This document shows, piece after piece, positions 8,732 to 17,653 of a DNA stretch of 64,000 nt. The translations under genes were made by a program, and so were the position numbers. The DNA is taken from positions 124,001 through 188,000 of the forward strand of contig JACKEL010000004.1 in the NCBI GenBank assembly GCA_020632975.1. Reading direction: 5' to 3'. Position 1 is the first letter of the stretch. Every line of letters starts with the position of its first letter. Source of the DNA: Myxococcales bacterium (lineage in GTDB: Bacteria > Myxococcota_C > UBA6777). Under the pieces are notes generated by a model, which had not been told where the DNA came from, made no database searches, and saw nothing but the letters and a program-made list of their open reading frames with translations.

Positions 8732-9976
8732 TTACATCGCAGCTTGGAGGGCTTTGCTCAGTCGGTCGAGCGCGATGACGTAGATGGCCTTCCTTGTCGA
8801 AAACTCCTTGCCTTCCTGACGATCCCACATCAATCTCGCTTCCCTCTGCATAATCTCCTTCAATCGCGTATGCACCTCTTCCTCTGTCCAATACATCCCT
8901 GTACGACCTTGTACCCATTCAAAGTAAGAAACTGTGACGCCTCCTGCATTCGCAAGGATGTCAGGGAGAACGACGATCCCGTTGGATTCGAGGATGGCGT
9001 CGGCTTCTGCGGTCGTGGGTCCATTCGCAAGCTCCAAGATCACGCGCGCTTTTACTTGGGCTGCGTTGTCTTCGCGGATCTGGTTCTCCAAAGCTGCGGG
9101 GACGAGGATATCGCAGGCTTGGGTCAAAAGCTCGGCGTTGCTCATGCTACGGGCGCTTTCGACGCTGGACTTTGCGCCTTGGAGTGTGCCGTGTTTGCGT
9201 TTGTACTCCATCAACAAGACAGGATCGATGCCTGTTTCGTCGTAGAGTGCGCCTTTGGAGTCGGATGCGCCTATGATCTTGTAACCTGCTTCGTGCATCA
9301 ACAGCGCGCAAGCGTACGCGGCATTCCCGAATCCTTGGAAGATCACACGCGCTCCTTTTTCGGGGAGCCCGAGTTGTTCCTTCAATTCTTCGATGACGTA
9401 GAAACCTCCGCGTCCAGTCGCATCGTCTCGACCAAGCGAACCGCCCAGAGGGACGGGCTTTCCTGTGATGACCGCAGGACACGCTGCGCCGCGTAAAGTG
9501 GCATATTCATCAGACATCCACGCCATGATCTTGGCATTGGTGTTGACGTCAGGGGCGGGGATATCGCGATCTGGGCCAATAACATGCGAAAAAGCCCGAA
9601 TATAAGACCGAGAAAGTCGCTCTAGTTCTCTCTCAGATAGGCTTTTGGGGTCCACTTGGATGCCCCCTTTGGCCCCACCGTAGGGGAGTCCAGCCACAGC
9701 GCACTTGAAGGTCATCCAAAACGCGAGGCTCATGACTTCATCGATGCTTACGTCAGGGTGAAAACGGATGCCGCCTTTGGTTGGACCGCGCCCGTCGTTG
9801 TAACGACATCGCCAAGCAGGAAAAAGTCTGATGCTTCCATCATCCATACGGACGCGCAGATGAACAGAGGTGAGTTCTTGTGGGACTTCGAGTTGTTGCA
9901 GGAGCTCTTGGGGGATGCTGAGGTATTGGGCGGCATCGTGTAGGCGGCGGATCGCTTGTTGGAAGGTGCTCGACAT
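8732..9976 (-). CDS. Glu/Leu/Phe/Val dehydrogenase (glutamate dehydrogenase type)
   Basis: 414 residues, a normal length for hexameric NAD-type glutamate dehydrogenases. It should interconvert an amino acid (probably glutamate) and its 2-oxo acid with reduction of NAD(P). The substrate Lys region GLPYGGAKGGIQVDP is present, as is IGPDRDIPAPDVNTNAKIM. The nucleotide-binding segment VIFQGFGNAAYACALL is followed by an acidic GASDSKG, suggesting NAD preference (inference). ATG at 9976 is preceded by GGAGAACAACG. It is tail-to-tail with the Cys-rich lipoprotein. Leucine dehydrogenase is less likely because those are shorter, near 350-370 residues. Confidence 0.9.
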   Translation of the reverse strand: MSSTFQQAIRRLHDAAQYLSIPQELLQQLEVPQELTSVHLRVRMDDGSIRLFPAWRCRYNDGRGPTKGGIRFHPDVSIDEVMSLAFWMTFKCAVAGLPYGGAKGGIQVDPKSLSERELERLSRSYIRAFSHVIGPDRDIPAPDVNTNAKIMAWMSDEYATLRGAACPAVITGKPVPLGGSLGRDDATGRGGFYVIEELKEQLGLPEKGARVIFQGFGNAAYACALLMHEAGYKIIGASDSKGALYDETGIDPVLLMEYKRKHGTLQGAKSSVESARSMSNAELLTQACDILVPAALENQIREDNAAQVKARVILELANGPTTAEADAILESNGIVVLPDILANAGGVTVSYFEWVQGRTGMYWTEEEVHTRLKEIMQREARLMWDRQEGKEFSTRKAIYVIALDRLSKALQAAM

Positions 9977-10029
9977 CGTTGTTCTCCAAAACGAAAAGGG
10001 TTAGAGAAACAGAACGCGAGCAAAGTACC

Positions 10030-10947
10030 TTATTTTACGCGCAAGGAACAGCAGTGCATCCGCATCTCGAAGGATGTTCCTTGCCAGCCAAAGCCATTGA
10101 TTCCCACCAGCACCTTCCCTGCAGGACAAAGCATGGCTCTCTCTGGGCCCGTAAAACTGATAGGGAAGGTCGCAAACCCTCCTGCCGATGTACGGACCCA
10201 ATCACAGCTGTACAACTCTACATCTTGTTTTTTGGCGAACATCTGATCGGTTTGTTGCGTGGTGTAGTGAAACGACGATGGTGCCGTGAGTTGCGTTGCG
10301 TTTTGTGCATTGACTGCGCTTTGTGCATTGACTGCATTTTGTGCATTGACCGCACTTTGTGCTTCGATGGCGTAGGGGACAGCCGCAAGTTTGGTTCGGC
10401 CAGGGATGACCTTTCCATCGAACTCTACGCTGAGATAGAGGTTGGGTTGTTGTTGGATCGTGCTGACGATGCAGTTTGGGTTGAGCGGGATACGAAAAGC
10501 GCCATCCTTAAAGTCCACTTGGGGGACTGAAGTGACGCAAGGAAGCGGACTACCCGCGGTTGCAGACGTATACAACTGGATGGTGACGCTGTGTTTTCCA
10601 GTGGCGGGGACTCCATTTTCTTGGACTTGGCCTGCGTAAAACACGATATCCCCTGTAGGAATTCCGCTTGCATCTGTCCAAGAATAACGAAAGAAAAGAG
10701 TGAGCAAGATCAAGGCAAAGAGGCCTTTTCGATACCTAGGTGTTCTGAAAAAAGAGCTGAGCAAAGACATCGAAAAAGAGGGGGATTGTTGTTTCTGAGC
10801 TTTTTCATCTTGAAGGGTTTGTAAGGCTTCTTTTAGCGTTTTTACTTCAAGGGCAAGTGTTGAAAAGTCCTGTTTTTCTGGTAGGTTATAGGGTTGATTG
10901 GTGCTTAGAGGTGCGTGCTCCATGACCTGCGAACACGTTTGCTTCAT
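10030..10947 (-). CDS. Single-pass membrane protein with beta-rich exterior and NAQ(S/N)AV repeats
   Basis: 305 residues. Residues 1-65 are polar with a short coiled-coil stretch (EVKTLKEALQTLQDEKAQK). One membrane segment follows near residues 70-90 (FALILLTLFF). The exterior part looks like a tail-fibre-type beta domain (FYAGQVQENGVPATGKHSVT, then a VPYAIEAQSA motif), seen often in myxobacterial and planctomycete surface proteins. It runs into a tandem SAVNAQ/NAVNAQ repeat before a last domain with two adjacent Cys. ATG at 10947 has AAGGA upstream. No enzymatic motif was found; a role as surface or adhesion protein is only a guess. It lies 52 bases upstream of the dehydrogenase start, same strand. 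Confidence 0.75.
   Translation of the reverse strand: MKQTCSQVMEHAPLSTNQPYNLPEKQDFSTLALEVKTLKEALQTLQDEKAQKQQSPSFSMSLLSSFFRTPRYRKGLFALILLTLFFRYSWTDASGIPTGDIVFYAGQVQENGVPATGKHSVTIQLYTSATAGSPLPCVTSVPQVDFKDGAFRIPLNPNCIVSTIQQQPNLYLSVEFDGKVIPGRTKLAAVPYAIEAQSAVNAQNAVNAQSAVNAQNATQLTAPSSFHYTTQQTDQMFAKKQDVELYSCDWVRTSAGGFATFPISFTGPERAMLCPAGKVLVGINGFGWQGTSFEMRMHCCSLRVK
10303..10362. repeat. 18-bp tandem repeat inside the membrane protein gene
   Basis: Three full units of 18 bases beginning TTGTGCATTGACTGC at 10303, 10321 and 10339, then six matching bases of a fourth unit at 10357. On the coding (minus) strand each unit gives six residues of the SAVNAQ type, so changes in copy number stay in frame. Confidence 0.85.
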
Positions 10948-11221
10948 CGTGGTATCGTCCTTCTATTTTGTAAGCGCGGGCTTCAAAAAGCATTTTGTGG
11001 AGTTTTTTTGTGATGTCTCGTGCTAGGTTCCCGTTTGTTGGGCTTGATGCAGCCCTCCTAGAGAGCAGCTTGGATGCATCAGAGCGACAAGCACCACCAA
11101 AAAGACAGCTCAGTTTAGAAAATTGAGCTTCGTTCCATATGGACGGGCTGATCTGGATTGTGTCGTGTTTATGTGAGATCTTTTTTTGATGGGGGAGCAG
11201 AGGGCGTGTGGAAGGGGGGGA

Positions 11222-11884
11222 TTATTTGTAAGTGAACTCAGTTTCCCAAGCATCGGGCGCTTGGGCGTGCAGATCCCAGTATGCTTCTGCGATGGTGTCG
11301 GGATCAAAGCGCGTTCCTTCTTTGACGAAGCCACACACCGTCACTGTGGCGACGTGGATTCCGTCTTCGGCCACTTCACCTGCGAGAGAGTACGTTAGGT
11401 TGCGGATACCTGCTTTGCCGATCGAAAGGGACGCGTATTGTGGAAAGGGGGTGGTGGCTAGTCCGCCACCTGTGAAAAGGATGGTCCCACGGCGCTTTTC
11501 GCGCATGGTGGGGAGGACCGCTTGCGCTGAAACGGCTGCACCAAGCACATTCACACGAAAGTCTTGGACAGCATCATCGTAGATAAGCTCGGAAGGAAGG
11601 CCCTGATTTAATGCAGCAGCATTGTAGATGAGGACACTGGTCTTGGTGCCAAGTTCCTCGTGCAAACGGTAAAAAGACTGATGGATGGAGTCTTCGTCTG
11701 CGGCGTCTGTGGGGAAAGCGTGAGCTTCGTAACCTGCTTTGTGCAACTCTTCTACATATCCCTGTAGTTTTTGAGGGTTGCGTGCGAGCAAGGCCAATTG
11801 AAAGCCTTCTTGGGCAAAACGGCGCGCTACAGCCATCCCGATCCCCGGTCCCACACCTACAATCGAACATAGCGGCTTGGTCAT
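11222..11884 (-). CDS. SDR-family oxidoreductase lacking the canonical YxxxK
   Basis: 220 residues with an SDR Rossmann fold. The cofactor loop is GVGPGIG near residues 10-16, followed by RNPQKLQ, whose Arg after strand 2 suggests NADP (inference). NAA is present as YNAAALN. The catalytic region reads TGGGLATTPFPQYASLSIGKAG. The usual Tyr four residues before Lys is Leu here, while a Tyr lies seven residues before that Lys. An SDR subgroup with the same TGGGLA...YASL.IGKA arrangement exists as far as I recall, so this is probably a real variant. ATG at 11884 has AAAGGAG. The substrate is unknown. The gene stands alone before murA on the same strand. Confidence 0.8.
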   Translation of the reverse strand: MTKPLCSIVGVGPGIGMAVARRFAQEGFQLALLARNPQKLQGYVEELHKAGYEAHAFPTDAADEDSIHQSFYRLHEELGTKTSVLIYNAAALNQGLPSELIYDDAVQDFRVNVLGAAVSAQAVLPTMREKRRGTILFTGGGLATTPFPQYASLSIGKAGIRNLTYSLAGEVAEDGIHVATVTVCGFVKEGTRFDPDTIAEAYWDLHAQAPDAWETEFTYK

Positions 11885-12038
11885 AGAGAAGCTCCTTTAT
11901 CCTGTCGAGAGAGAACAAACTAAACCTAGATAGCTTGTTCTGTGCATCGCGTGAACGGAAGACATCGCAAGAAAGATGGGGCGCGGTAGAAGGAACGCAA
12001 GAAGAAAGAAAGGCGAAACATGTGTGGCGGGAAAGATG

Positions 12039-13349
12039 TTAGCCTTCCGTGCGGTGGATCTGTGCACCAAGAGCGCGAAGTCGTTCTTCTATTCGCTCGT
12101 AACCACGGTCGATTTGCTCGATGTTACGGATTACACTGCGGCCTTCTGCGGAAAGCGCAGCGATCAAAAGAGCGACCCCAGCACGGATATCAGGAGATGT
12201 CATAAAGATCCCGCGCAAAGGCGCTGAACGATCCAAGCCAATCACTGTGGCGCGGTGGGGATCGCACAAGATGATCTTTGCACCCATGTCGATCAGCTTA
12301 TCGACGAAGAATAGGCGGCTTTCGAACATCTTTTGATGGACAAGGACGGTTCCACGAGCTTGGGTCGCGGTCACCAAGATCACACTGAGCAAGTCAGGCG
12401 TAAAGCCCGGCCATGGGGCATCTGCGACAGTGAGGATCGATCCATCAATAAAACTTTCGATCTCGTAGTGCTCTTGGGCGGGGACGTGGATATCGTCGCC
12501 TCGAAACTCCATCTGGATCCCCAAACGACTGAAAACATCGGGGATGAGACCCAACTGATCGATGCGACAGTCTTTGATCGTGATCGCAGACGCTGTCATC
12601 GCCGCCAAACCAATAAAGCTACCGATCTCGATCATGTCGGGAAGTAGGGTATGTTCGGTTCCATGTAGAGAACCCACACCTTCGATCTTGAGAAGGTTTG
12701 AGCCGATGCCTTCGATCTTTGCGCCCATCGAAACCAACATGCGACAAAGCTGTTGAAGGTAGGGTTCACAAGCCGCGTTGTAGATCGTGGTGACGCCTTC
12801 TGCCATCACTGCGGCCATCACGATGTTTGCGGTCCCCGTGACTGAAGCCTCGTCCAACAGCATGTGGGTGCCTTTGAGCTTTTCTGCACGGATACGAAAC
12901 TGGCCGCTTTCACGCTCATAAGAAAAAGTCGCACCAAGCTTTTGAAAGCCAAAAAAGTGTGTATCCAGACGTCGTCGCCCGATCTTGTCGCCGCCTGGCC
13001 GGGGAACACTGGCTTCGCCATAGCGGGCCAGCAAGGGGCCGAGCAACATGATCGAGCCACGGATGCGGGAGGCTTTTTGTCGAAACTCTTCTGTTCCCAG
13101 GAAGGAGAGTTGAAGGTCTTGCGAGGTAAAGCGGTAGGCGTTGGGGCCAAGCTTTTTGACTTCGACGCCGAGGTCGCTCAAAAGCTCCATTAGAAGGACG
13201 ACATCGCGGATTTGAGGGACATTGTAGATGGTGACGGGTTCTTCGGTGAGCAAGACCGCGCAGAGGATCTGTAGGGCTTCGTTTTTGGCGCCTTGGGGGA
13301 CGAGTTCCCCAGATAGTGATTTACCGCCGATGATCTCAAAGGCAGACAT
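12039..13349 (-). CDS. murA: UDP-N-acetylglucosamine 1-carboxyvinyltransferase, Cys-to-Asp variant
   Basis: 436 residues covering the complete EPT fold. It transfers enolpyruvate from PEP to UDP-GlcNAc, the first committed cytoplasmic step of peptidoglycan synthesis. GAKNEAL at 20-26 holds the conserved Lys-Asn, and RIRGSIMLLGPLLARYG leads into the active-site loop. That loop reads PGGDKIG, so residue 121 (bases 12987-12989) is Asp where most MurA proteins have the catalytic Cys. The Cys-to-Asp form is known in a few bacteria (for example Mycobacterium tuberculosis) and stays active while fosfomycin cannot alkylate it. ATG at 13349 is preceded by AGGGAG. Single gene, divergent from the MtfA-like peptidase gene. 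Confidence 0.95.
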   Translation of the reverse strand: MSAFEIIGGKSLSGELVPQGAKNEALQILCAVLLTEEPVTIYNVPQIRDVVLLMELLSDLGVEVKKLGPNAYRFTSQDLQLSFLGTEEFRQKASRIRGSIMLLGPLLARYGEASVPRPGGDKIGRRRLDTHFFGFQKLGATFSYERESGQFRIRAEKLKGTHMLLDEASVTGTANIVMAAVMAEGVTTIYNAACEPYLQQLCRMLVSMGAKIEGIGSNLLKIEGVGSLHGTEHTLLPDMIEIGSFIGLAAMTASAITIKDCRIDQLGLIPDVFSRLGIQMEFRGDDIHVPAQEHYEIESFIDGSILTVADAPWPGFTPDLLSVILVTATQARGTVLVHQKMFESRLFFVDKLIDMGAKIILCDPHRATVIGLDRSAPLRGIFMTSPDIRAGVALLIAALSAEGRSVIRNIEQIDRGYERIEERLRALGAQIHRTEG

Positions 13350-13483
13350 TTACAACTCCCTTCGGGGCTTTGGGTCGATGGGGTCGCTTGCGGAACGCGG
13401 ATCGCGCCGCTAAGATGACAACCCGTGCATTGTGCAAGCAGCCAAGAGGCGCGTCAAGAAAAGTTCGATGGAGAGGAGTGCGG

Positions 13484-14269
13484 ATGTTCGGAATCTTTCG
13501 TCAGTGGAAACGACAAAAGTGGATCGATCAACCTTTGCCAGACGCGTGGTTGGCGATCCTTCAAGAAAAAGTACCTTTTTTTTCCGAGATGAAGGAGAGC
13601 CAACGCGAGCCTTTCTTGGAACAACTCAAGATCTTTCTTGGTGAGAAGCACTTTGAAGGGGCGCAAGGCTTCGAGATCACAGACGAAGTGCGTGTCGTGA
13701 TCGCTGCAACAGCCGTGCGTCTCACGACTTACCTCGATATCTCTCGCTATGATCGCCTTACAGAGATCGTGGTATACGAAGGCGACTATCGCCATCCCCA
13801 CCAAGACAGCGCACTTGGCGGGCCCAGTGCTGATGGGATCGTGTATGGGGAGGCGCATCGTTTTGGGACCGTGGTGCTTTCGTGGAAAGCGGTGGTTCGG
13901 GGGCTTCGCCATGAAGATGATGGGCAAGATACTGCGACGCATGAGTTTGCACATGTGTTGGATATCGCGGATGGTTCGTTCGATGGGACGCCGATCTTGG
14001 ACTCGATGAAGGACTATCAACCTTGGGCTGAGGTGATGAGCAAGCACTTTCTGGCGTTGCGTGAAGGCAAGCGTTTGGAAAGCAAGGTCCTCGACTCCTA
14101 CGGGGCCACCAACGAAGCCGAGTTTTTTGCGGTTGCTTCGGAAGTTTTCTTTGAGAAGCCAGAGAAGATGAAGAAGCTTTTGCCCGATGTGTACGAGCGT
14201 TTGCAGAGCTTTTATGGATGGGACCCTGCTTTGCCTGTTGAGGAGCAGCCTGATCCAAAAAGCGAATAG
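13484..14269 (+). CDS. mtfA: MtfA-like zinc peptidase (M90 family)
   Basis: 261 residues. The zincin motif HEFAH is at 153-157. A downstream EFFAVASEVFFE supplies the probable third ligand, both typical of MtfA (Mlc titration factor A), a cytosolic metallopeptidase that in E. coli binds the repressor Mlc. The N-terminal FRQWKRQKWIDQPLP segment also fits the family. I chose ATG 13484, preceded by GAGAGGAGTG, over the upstream in-frame ATG at 13370, which would place 38 Arg-rich, family-atypical residues in front. The gene diverges from murA and is followed 60 bases later by the TSUP gene on the same strand. No Mlc/PtsG partner is visible here. Confidence 0.85.
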   Translation: MFGIFRQWKRQKWIDQPLPDAWLAILQEKVPFFSEMKESQREPFLEQLKIFLGEKHFEGAQGFEITDEVRVVIAATAVRLTTYLDISRYDRLTEIVVYEGDYRHPHQDSALGGPSADGIVYGEAHRFGTVVLSWKAVVRGLRHEDDGQDTATHEFAHVLDIADGSFDGTPILDSMKDYQPWAEVMSKHFLALREGKRLESKVLDSYGATNEAEFFAVASEVFFEKPEKMKKLLPDVYERLQSFYGWDPALPVEEQPDPKSE

Positions 14270-14329
14270 ATGGACCTTTTGAGGTACATTGGGCTCTTTT
14301 GAAAGACAAATGGAAGACAGGACACCAAG

Positions 14330-15079
14330 ATGGATCTTTGGGTCACGATAGGCGCTTTTTTTGTTGGCGTGATCGCCTCCGTGTATGGGGCGGCTGTGGG
14401 GGGCGGGGCGCTGTTGACGGTCCCTGCCTTGGTGTGGATGGGGGTCCCTGTGGTCGAAGCTGTGGCCACCAGTAAGCTCGGTAGCATGGGCGTTAGCACC
14501 TCAGGACTTATCGCTTTTAGCCGCGCAAAGATGATCGACTGGCGTTTGGGTCTTTCGATGGCGGTCTTGCAGCTTGTGGGCACAGCCATCGGTACATATG
14601 CACTGTTGGCATTGCCCGTGGGATGGGTGAAACGCGCTGTGGCTTTTATGATCCTGTTGATCTTGATCTTGCTGCTGGCTTTTCCTGCGGCGGGTCTTGA
14701 ACCTGTCGATATCCCCCGAAACTCCTTGCGTTACCGCATGGGATTCGTCTGTACCTTTTTTCTGGGAGTGCTGACAGGATTCTACCAAGGCGGAGGTGGG
14801 ACGCTTGCTGCGTACATCATGATCTTGTTTTTTGGTCAGACTTTTCTTCAAAGCGCAGGGACACGAAAGGTTCCTTTTTTTGCGACGACACTACTTTCTT
14901 TGCTCATCCTTTTTCCTACGGGAAAGGTCCATCTTGCGGCTGGGATCGCACTTCTTGTCGGGTCGATGATCGGTGGGACGATCGGTAGTCATCTCGCCAT
15001 GAAACAAGGCAATCGGTGGGTGCGAACGCTTTTTATCATCGTGGTTGCGTTGTCTTGTCTGCGGATGTTGCTGTTTTAG
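14330..15079 (+). CDS. TSUP-family (TauE/SafE-like) membrane transporter
   Basis: 249 residues, almost entirely hydrophobic, with about eight membrane segments in two similar halves. The first begins GAFFVGVIASVYGAAVGGGA with GVPVVEAVATSKLGSM. The second contains GVLTGFYQGGGGTLAAYIM and SAGTRKVPFFATT. This two-fold repeat with Gly-rich starts is characteristic of the sulfite exporter TauE/SafE family, which moves sulfur-containing or small organic anions across the inner membrane. The substrate cannot be told. ATG at 14330 has an AGGA stretch 10 bases upstream. It may share a transcript with the MtfA-like gene because only 60 bases separate them. Confidence 0.9.
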   Translation: MDLWVTIGAFFVGVIASVYGAAVGGGALLTVPALVWMGVPVVEAVATSKLGSMGVSTSGLIAFSRAKMIDWRLGLSMAVLQLVGTAIGTYALLALPVGWVKRAVAFMILLILILLLAFPAAGLEPVDIPRNSLRYRMGFVCTFFLGVLTGFYQGGGGTLAAYIMILFFGQTFLQSAGTRKVPFFATTLLSLLILFPTGKVHLAAGIALLVGSMIGGTIGSHLAMKQGNRWVRTLFIIVVALSCLRMLLF

Positions 15080-15110
15080 AGAAGCATCTATACGAAGAGG
15101 GTACGTGGTG

Positions 15111-15139
15111 TTGACAAAGCAAAGAGGTCGGCGTATGTT
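15111..15139 (+). promoter_or_regulatory. Predicted sigma-70 promoter of the lipoprotein gene
   Basis: TTGACA at 15111-15116, a 17-base spacer, then TATGTT at 15134-15139. It lies about 145 bases upstream of the lipoprotein start. A short GGCG/CGCC inverted repeat overlaps the -10 box. Further down the leader a perfect 7-bp stem (GGTGAAT with ATTCACC, loop CCTC) lies at 15203-15220 and may be an operator or leader hairpin. Confidence 0.5.
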
Positions 15140-15282
15140 CACGCCGCATTCCTATTCGATGAGCAAAATCTCCAATGCTTTCAAATGCTAAGCTCTGTTT
15201 TAGGTGAATCCTCATTCACCAAGAAAGAATAAGGTCGAGACACCATCCACGTGACCTCGGACGAAAAGAAAAGGGACGAATG

Positions 15283-16830
15283 ATGTATCCGCGAAAGAGT
15301 CGATTCATAGGGATCTTGGGGTTGTGTGCGCTTTTTTTATTGGTGGCGTGTAGCTCTGAAGTGAAGGGGCCGATCTCGCAAGTCCCCCCCACCAAAGAAA
15401 CCCCCAAGCAAGAGCCTCTTCAACAACCACCGCCTTCTTCCGTGACCAGCGGCCAAGTCAAGTTGCCCGAGGCACCGCCTCCTGCACCCAATGCAAGCCA
15501 AGAAACCCCCACAGCGGGCGAAGTCAAGTCATCCTCTGCGCCGCTTTCTGCGAGCCAAGATCGCTCAGATACAGGCTGCCAAGTCGTGTTGCGCACGTTG
15601 CATCGCGTGATGGAGACCACTGGCGCGCCCAAGATCGCTTGCAAAAATGGCATGTGTTGGTGGGTGTTTCGTGCGACCGTGGATGTTGCGCAGTCGGCTT
15701 TGGATGCGCAGTGGCAACCGCGTTTGCTGTTCCGCTCGACGAATGAGCCAGGTGTTTGGCGCGAGTTGACTGGACAGCCCGAAGCAGGCGCAGCTGTCGG
15801 CTTTCAGCGTTATGTGTTTCTCTTAGAAGAGTTCACGATTCGCGATGGTCTGAGCGCGACAGGCATCCAAAATAGCGAAGTTGGCGCGATCCCCTATCTT
15901 TTGCATTACGCCCAAGGGCGTCTTTTCGATCACAACCGCATCGCGGATGACTTGGGACACTACCAAGTCAATCCCTCGAACGGTTGGACTGTCCCCGAAG
16001 ATACAGCGATCTGTGGTGTGCGTCCTGAGTCCACACTCGTCTTCGCCGCAGGTTGGACACAAACCCAACATGGCGCGATCTTGGCGGGTGGTGACCTTGT
16101 GGTGGACTACAATCTTTATCGTTTGCCCCAGTGCCACGGCTCGACATACATGGGTCGCCCCACTTGGAATACCATCGCTTACGTTCGCTTTTTGCCCGGT
16201 GGCCAAGTCCAACAAGCCCCTCTGTTCGAGGATGTGGATGCCAATGGTCTTTTCATTGCGAAGAAAGCACGTTTTTCTGTGCCCGCGGATGCGACATCTG
16301 CGGAGCTTTGGTTTATGACTTCGGGCCGTACTTGCAGCCCTGCTTGGGATAGCAACTACGGGAACAACTACCGCTTCGATGTTCGTCAAACAGCCCCTGC
16401 GTCTGTGAATTGGGCAGGTGACTGGGGGAATGGACTGTGGCGCGCTTGCACCCACCGCATGGGTCTTACCGAGCCCGTCAATGTTGACAGTTACATCTTG
16501 ACCCGTGCGTGTCATACCATCTATGCAGATGTCTATGTCCCTGGAGTGACCGACGGAAACGAGACTCGCCCTCAAGATATCCAAGCGCAAGTCGAGTTTC
16601 GCGTGGATGGTGGCGAGCTTCGCACAGCGTGGTTGCGATTTGTCGAGCGCGTGGGCAACAACTACCGTTATGTCTGGACTTTCCCTGCGGCAGAGATGGT
16701 CCAAGATCCCAACTGGCAGCGTTACTTCTTCGCTTTCCGTTTTTCGACAGATGGTTTGAATTGGTATCGTATCGCGCAGGCTGATGGCCCGCAGGGTGGG
16801 GCTTTCCGCACGTTGTTGAAACAACCCTAA
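15283..16830 (+). CDS. Pro-rich lipoprotein with DUF6209-like region
   Basis: 515 residues. Lipoprotein signal with lipobox LVAC (Cys about 24), so outer-surface or periplasmic anchoring is expected. Residues 28-95 form a Pro/Ser/Thr-rich, probably disordered stalk. The folded part starts with a Cys-containing segment (CKNGMCWWVFRATVD). It later contains LAGGDLVVDYNLYRLPQC, a WNTIAYVRFLPGG block and CSPAWDSNYGNNYRF, which match my recollection of DUF6209, a beta-rich family of unknown function frequent in myxobacteria. A last beta domain ends GLNWYRIAQADG. The start at 15283 gives better spacing to GGGA at 15273-15276 than the ATG at 15280. The gene is convergent with the pseudouridine synthase. 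Confidence 0.8.
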   Translation: MYPRKSRFIGILGLCALFLLVACSSEVKGPISQVPPTKETPKQEPLQQPPPSSVTSGQVKLPEAPPPAPNASQETPTAGEVKSSSAPLSASQDRSDTGCQVVLRTLHRVMETTGAPKIACKNGMCWWVFRATVDVAQSALDAQWQPRLLFRSTNEPGVWRELTGQPEAGAAVGFQRYVFLLEEFTIRDGLSATGIQNSEVGAIPYLLHYAQGRLFDHNRIADDLGHYQVNPSNGWTVPEDTAICGVRPESTLVFAAGWTQTQHGAILAGGDLVVDYNLYRLPQCHGSTYMGRPTWNTIAYVRFLPGGQVQQAPLFEDVDANGLFIAKKARFSVPADATSAELWFMTSGRTCSPAWDSNYGNNYRFDVRQTAPASVNWAGDWGNGLWRACTHRMGLTEPVNVDSYILTRACHTIYADVYVPGVTDGNETRPQDIQAQVEFRVDGGELRTAWLRFVERVGNNYRYVWTFPAAEMVQDPNWQRYFFAFRFSTDGLNWYRIAQADGPQGGAFRTLLKQP

Positions 16831-16836
16831 GCTGTC

Positions 16837-17616
16837 TTATTCTTCAGCGTTGGGGTCTTCTTCGGCTCCTTCGCTGAGGAGCGCGGGGAGATCGGCGGGA
16901 CGTAAAGCATCGATCCAGTCGATGGGGGCGGTTTGAAGAGAGAGAGGCCAGTCGTCGGGGTTGATACCCATCTTGGCGATAGGCTCGAGTAGATCTTCAG
17001 GGACAGGGCAAAAGATATCGCACATCTCACCTGTAAATGGATGAACAAACCGCAAGCGAAAAGCGTGCAGTGCCATGCGCAAAAGCCCGAATGTATCGTG
17101 GTGTAGGTGGTTTTGTTTGTTGTCGCCACGCTTTCGATCCCCGATAATCGGGTGATTGGCTCCACCAAGGTGGCGGCGAAGTTGGTGCAGTCGTCCTGTA
17201 AAAGGAACGGCTTCTACGATGCTGCGGTGTGGTCCGCTGGCCAGTCGTCGAAAAGCTGTAAAAGAGGCGACACGAGGACCACCATCGACCCGTGTCAGCG
17301 GGCGATCCAGCAGCCCTTGTTCAGGAGCGACCCCGCGTACCAAAGCCACATAGTGTTTGTGAAGCTGACGTTGCATAAAGAGCTGATTGAGCCGCTGTGC
17401 GGCCTCTTTGTGTCGTGCAACGAGGATAATCCCGCTGGTTGCGCGATCGAGGCGGTGGGCAAGGTACACCGTTTGTTTGGTGCGTTTGCGCAAGAGATCG
17501 GTCAGGGTTACGCGATCTCGCCCGATGCCTCGATGAACAAGCAGGGCAGAGGGTTTGTACACGGCCAAGATGTCGTCATCTTCGTACAAGATCGAGATAT
17601 CTTCTTGTGGGTACAT
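16837..17616 (-). CDS. truC: RluA-family pseudouridine synthase, TruC-like
   Basis: 259 residues. Converts a uridine in RNA to pseudouridine. The catalytic motif is HRLDRATSG with the nucleophilic Asp. RLHQLRRHLGGANHPIIGD and the following RKRGDNKQN closely follow the pattern of E. coli TruC, which modifies U65 of tRNA, so TruC is preferred over RluA/RluC/RluD. There is no N-terminal S4 domain, also as in TruC. ALHAFRLRFVHPFTGE is the usual C-terminal conserved strand. ATG at 17616 has a modest AGAAAG upstream. A short acidic tail (EGAEEDPNAEE) is extra. It is tail-to-tail with the DUF6209-like lipoprotein, 6 bases apart. Confidence 0.85.
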   Translation of the reverse strand: MYPQEDISILYEDDDILAVYKPSALLVHRGIGRDRVTLTDLLRKRTKQTVYLAHRLDRATSGIILVARHKEAAQRLNQLFMQRQLHKHYVALVRGVAPEQGLLDRPLTRVDGGPRVASFTAFRRLASGPHRSIVEAVPFTGRLHQLRRHLGGANHPIIGDRKRGDNKQNHLHHDTFGLLRMALHAFRLRFVHPFTGEMCDIFCPVPEDLLEPIAKMGINPDDWPLSLQTAPIDWIDALRPADLPALLSEGAEEDPNAEE

Positions 17617-17653
17617 GGTGTCTTTCTATTCTGGTGGGAGGATGGGGGCTACG

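Noticed and set aside
15823..16824. Minus-strand frame of 333 codons
   Set aside because: Antisense shadow of the DUF6209-like lipoprotein, which has a signal peptide and conserved motifs; the antisense protein resembles nothing.
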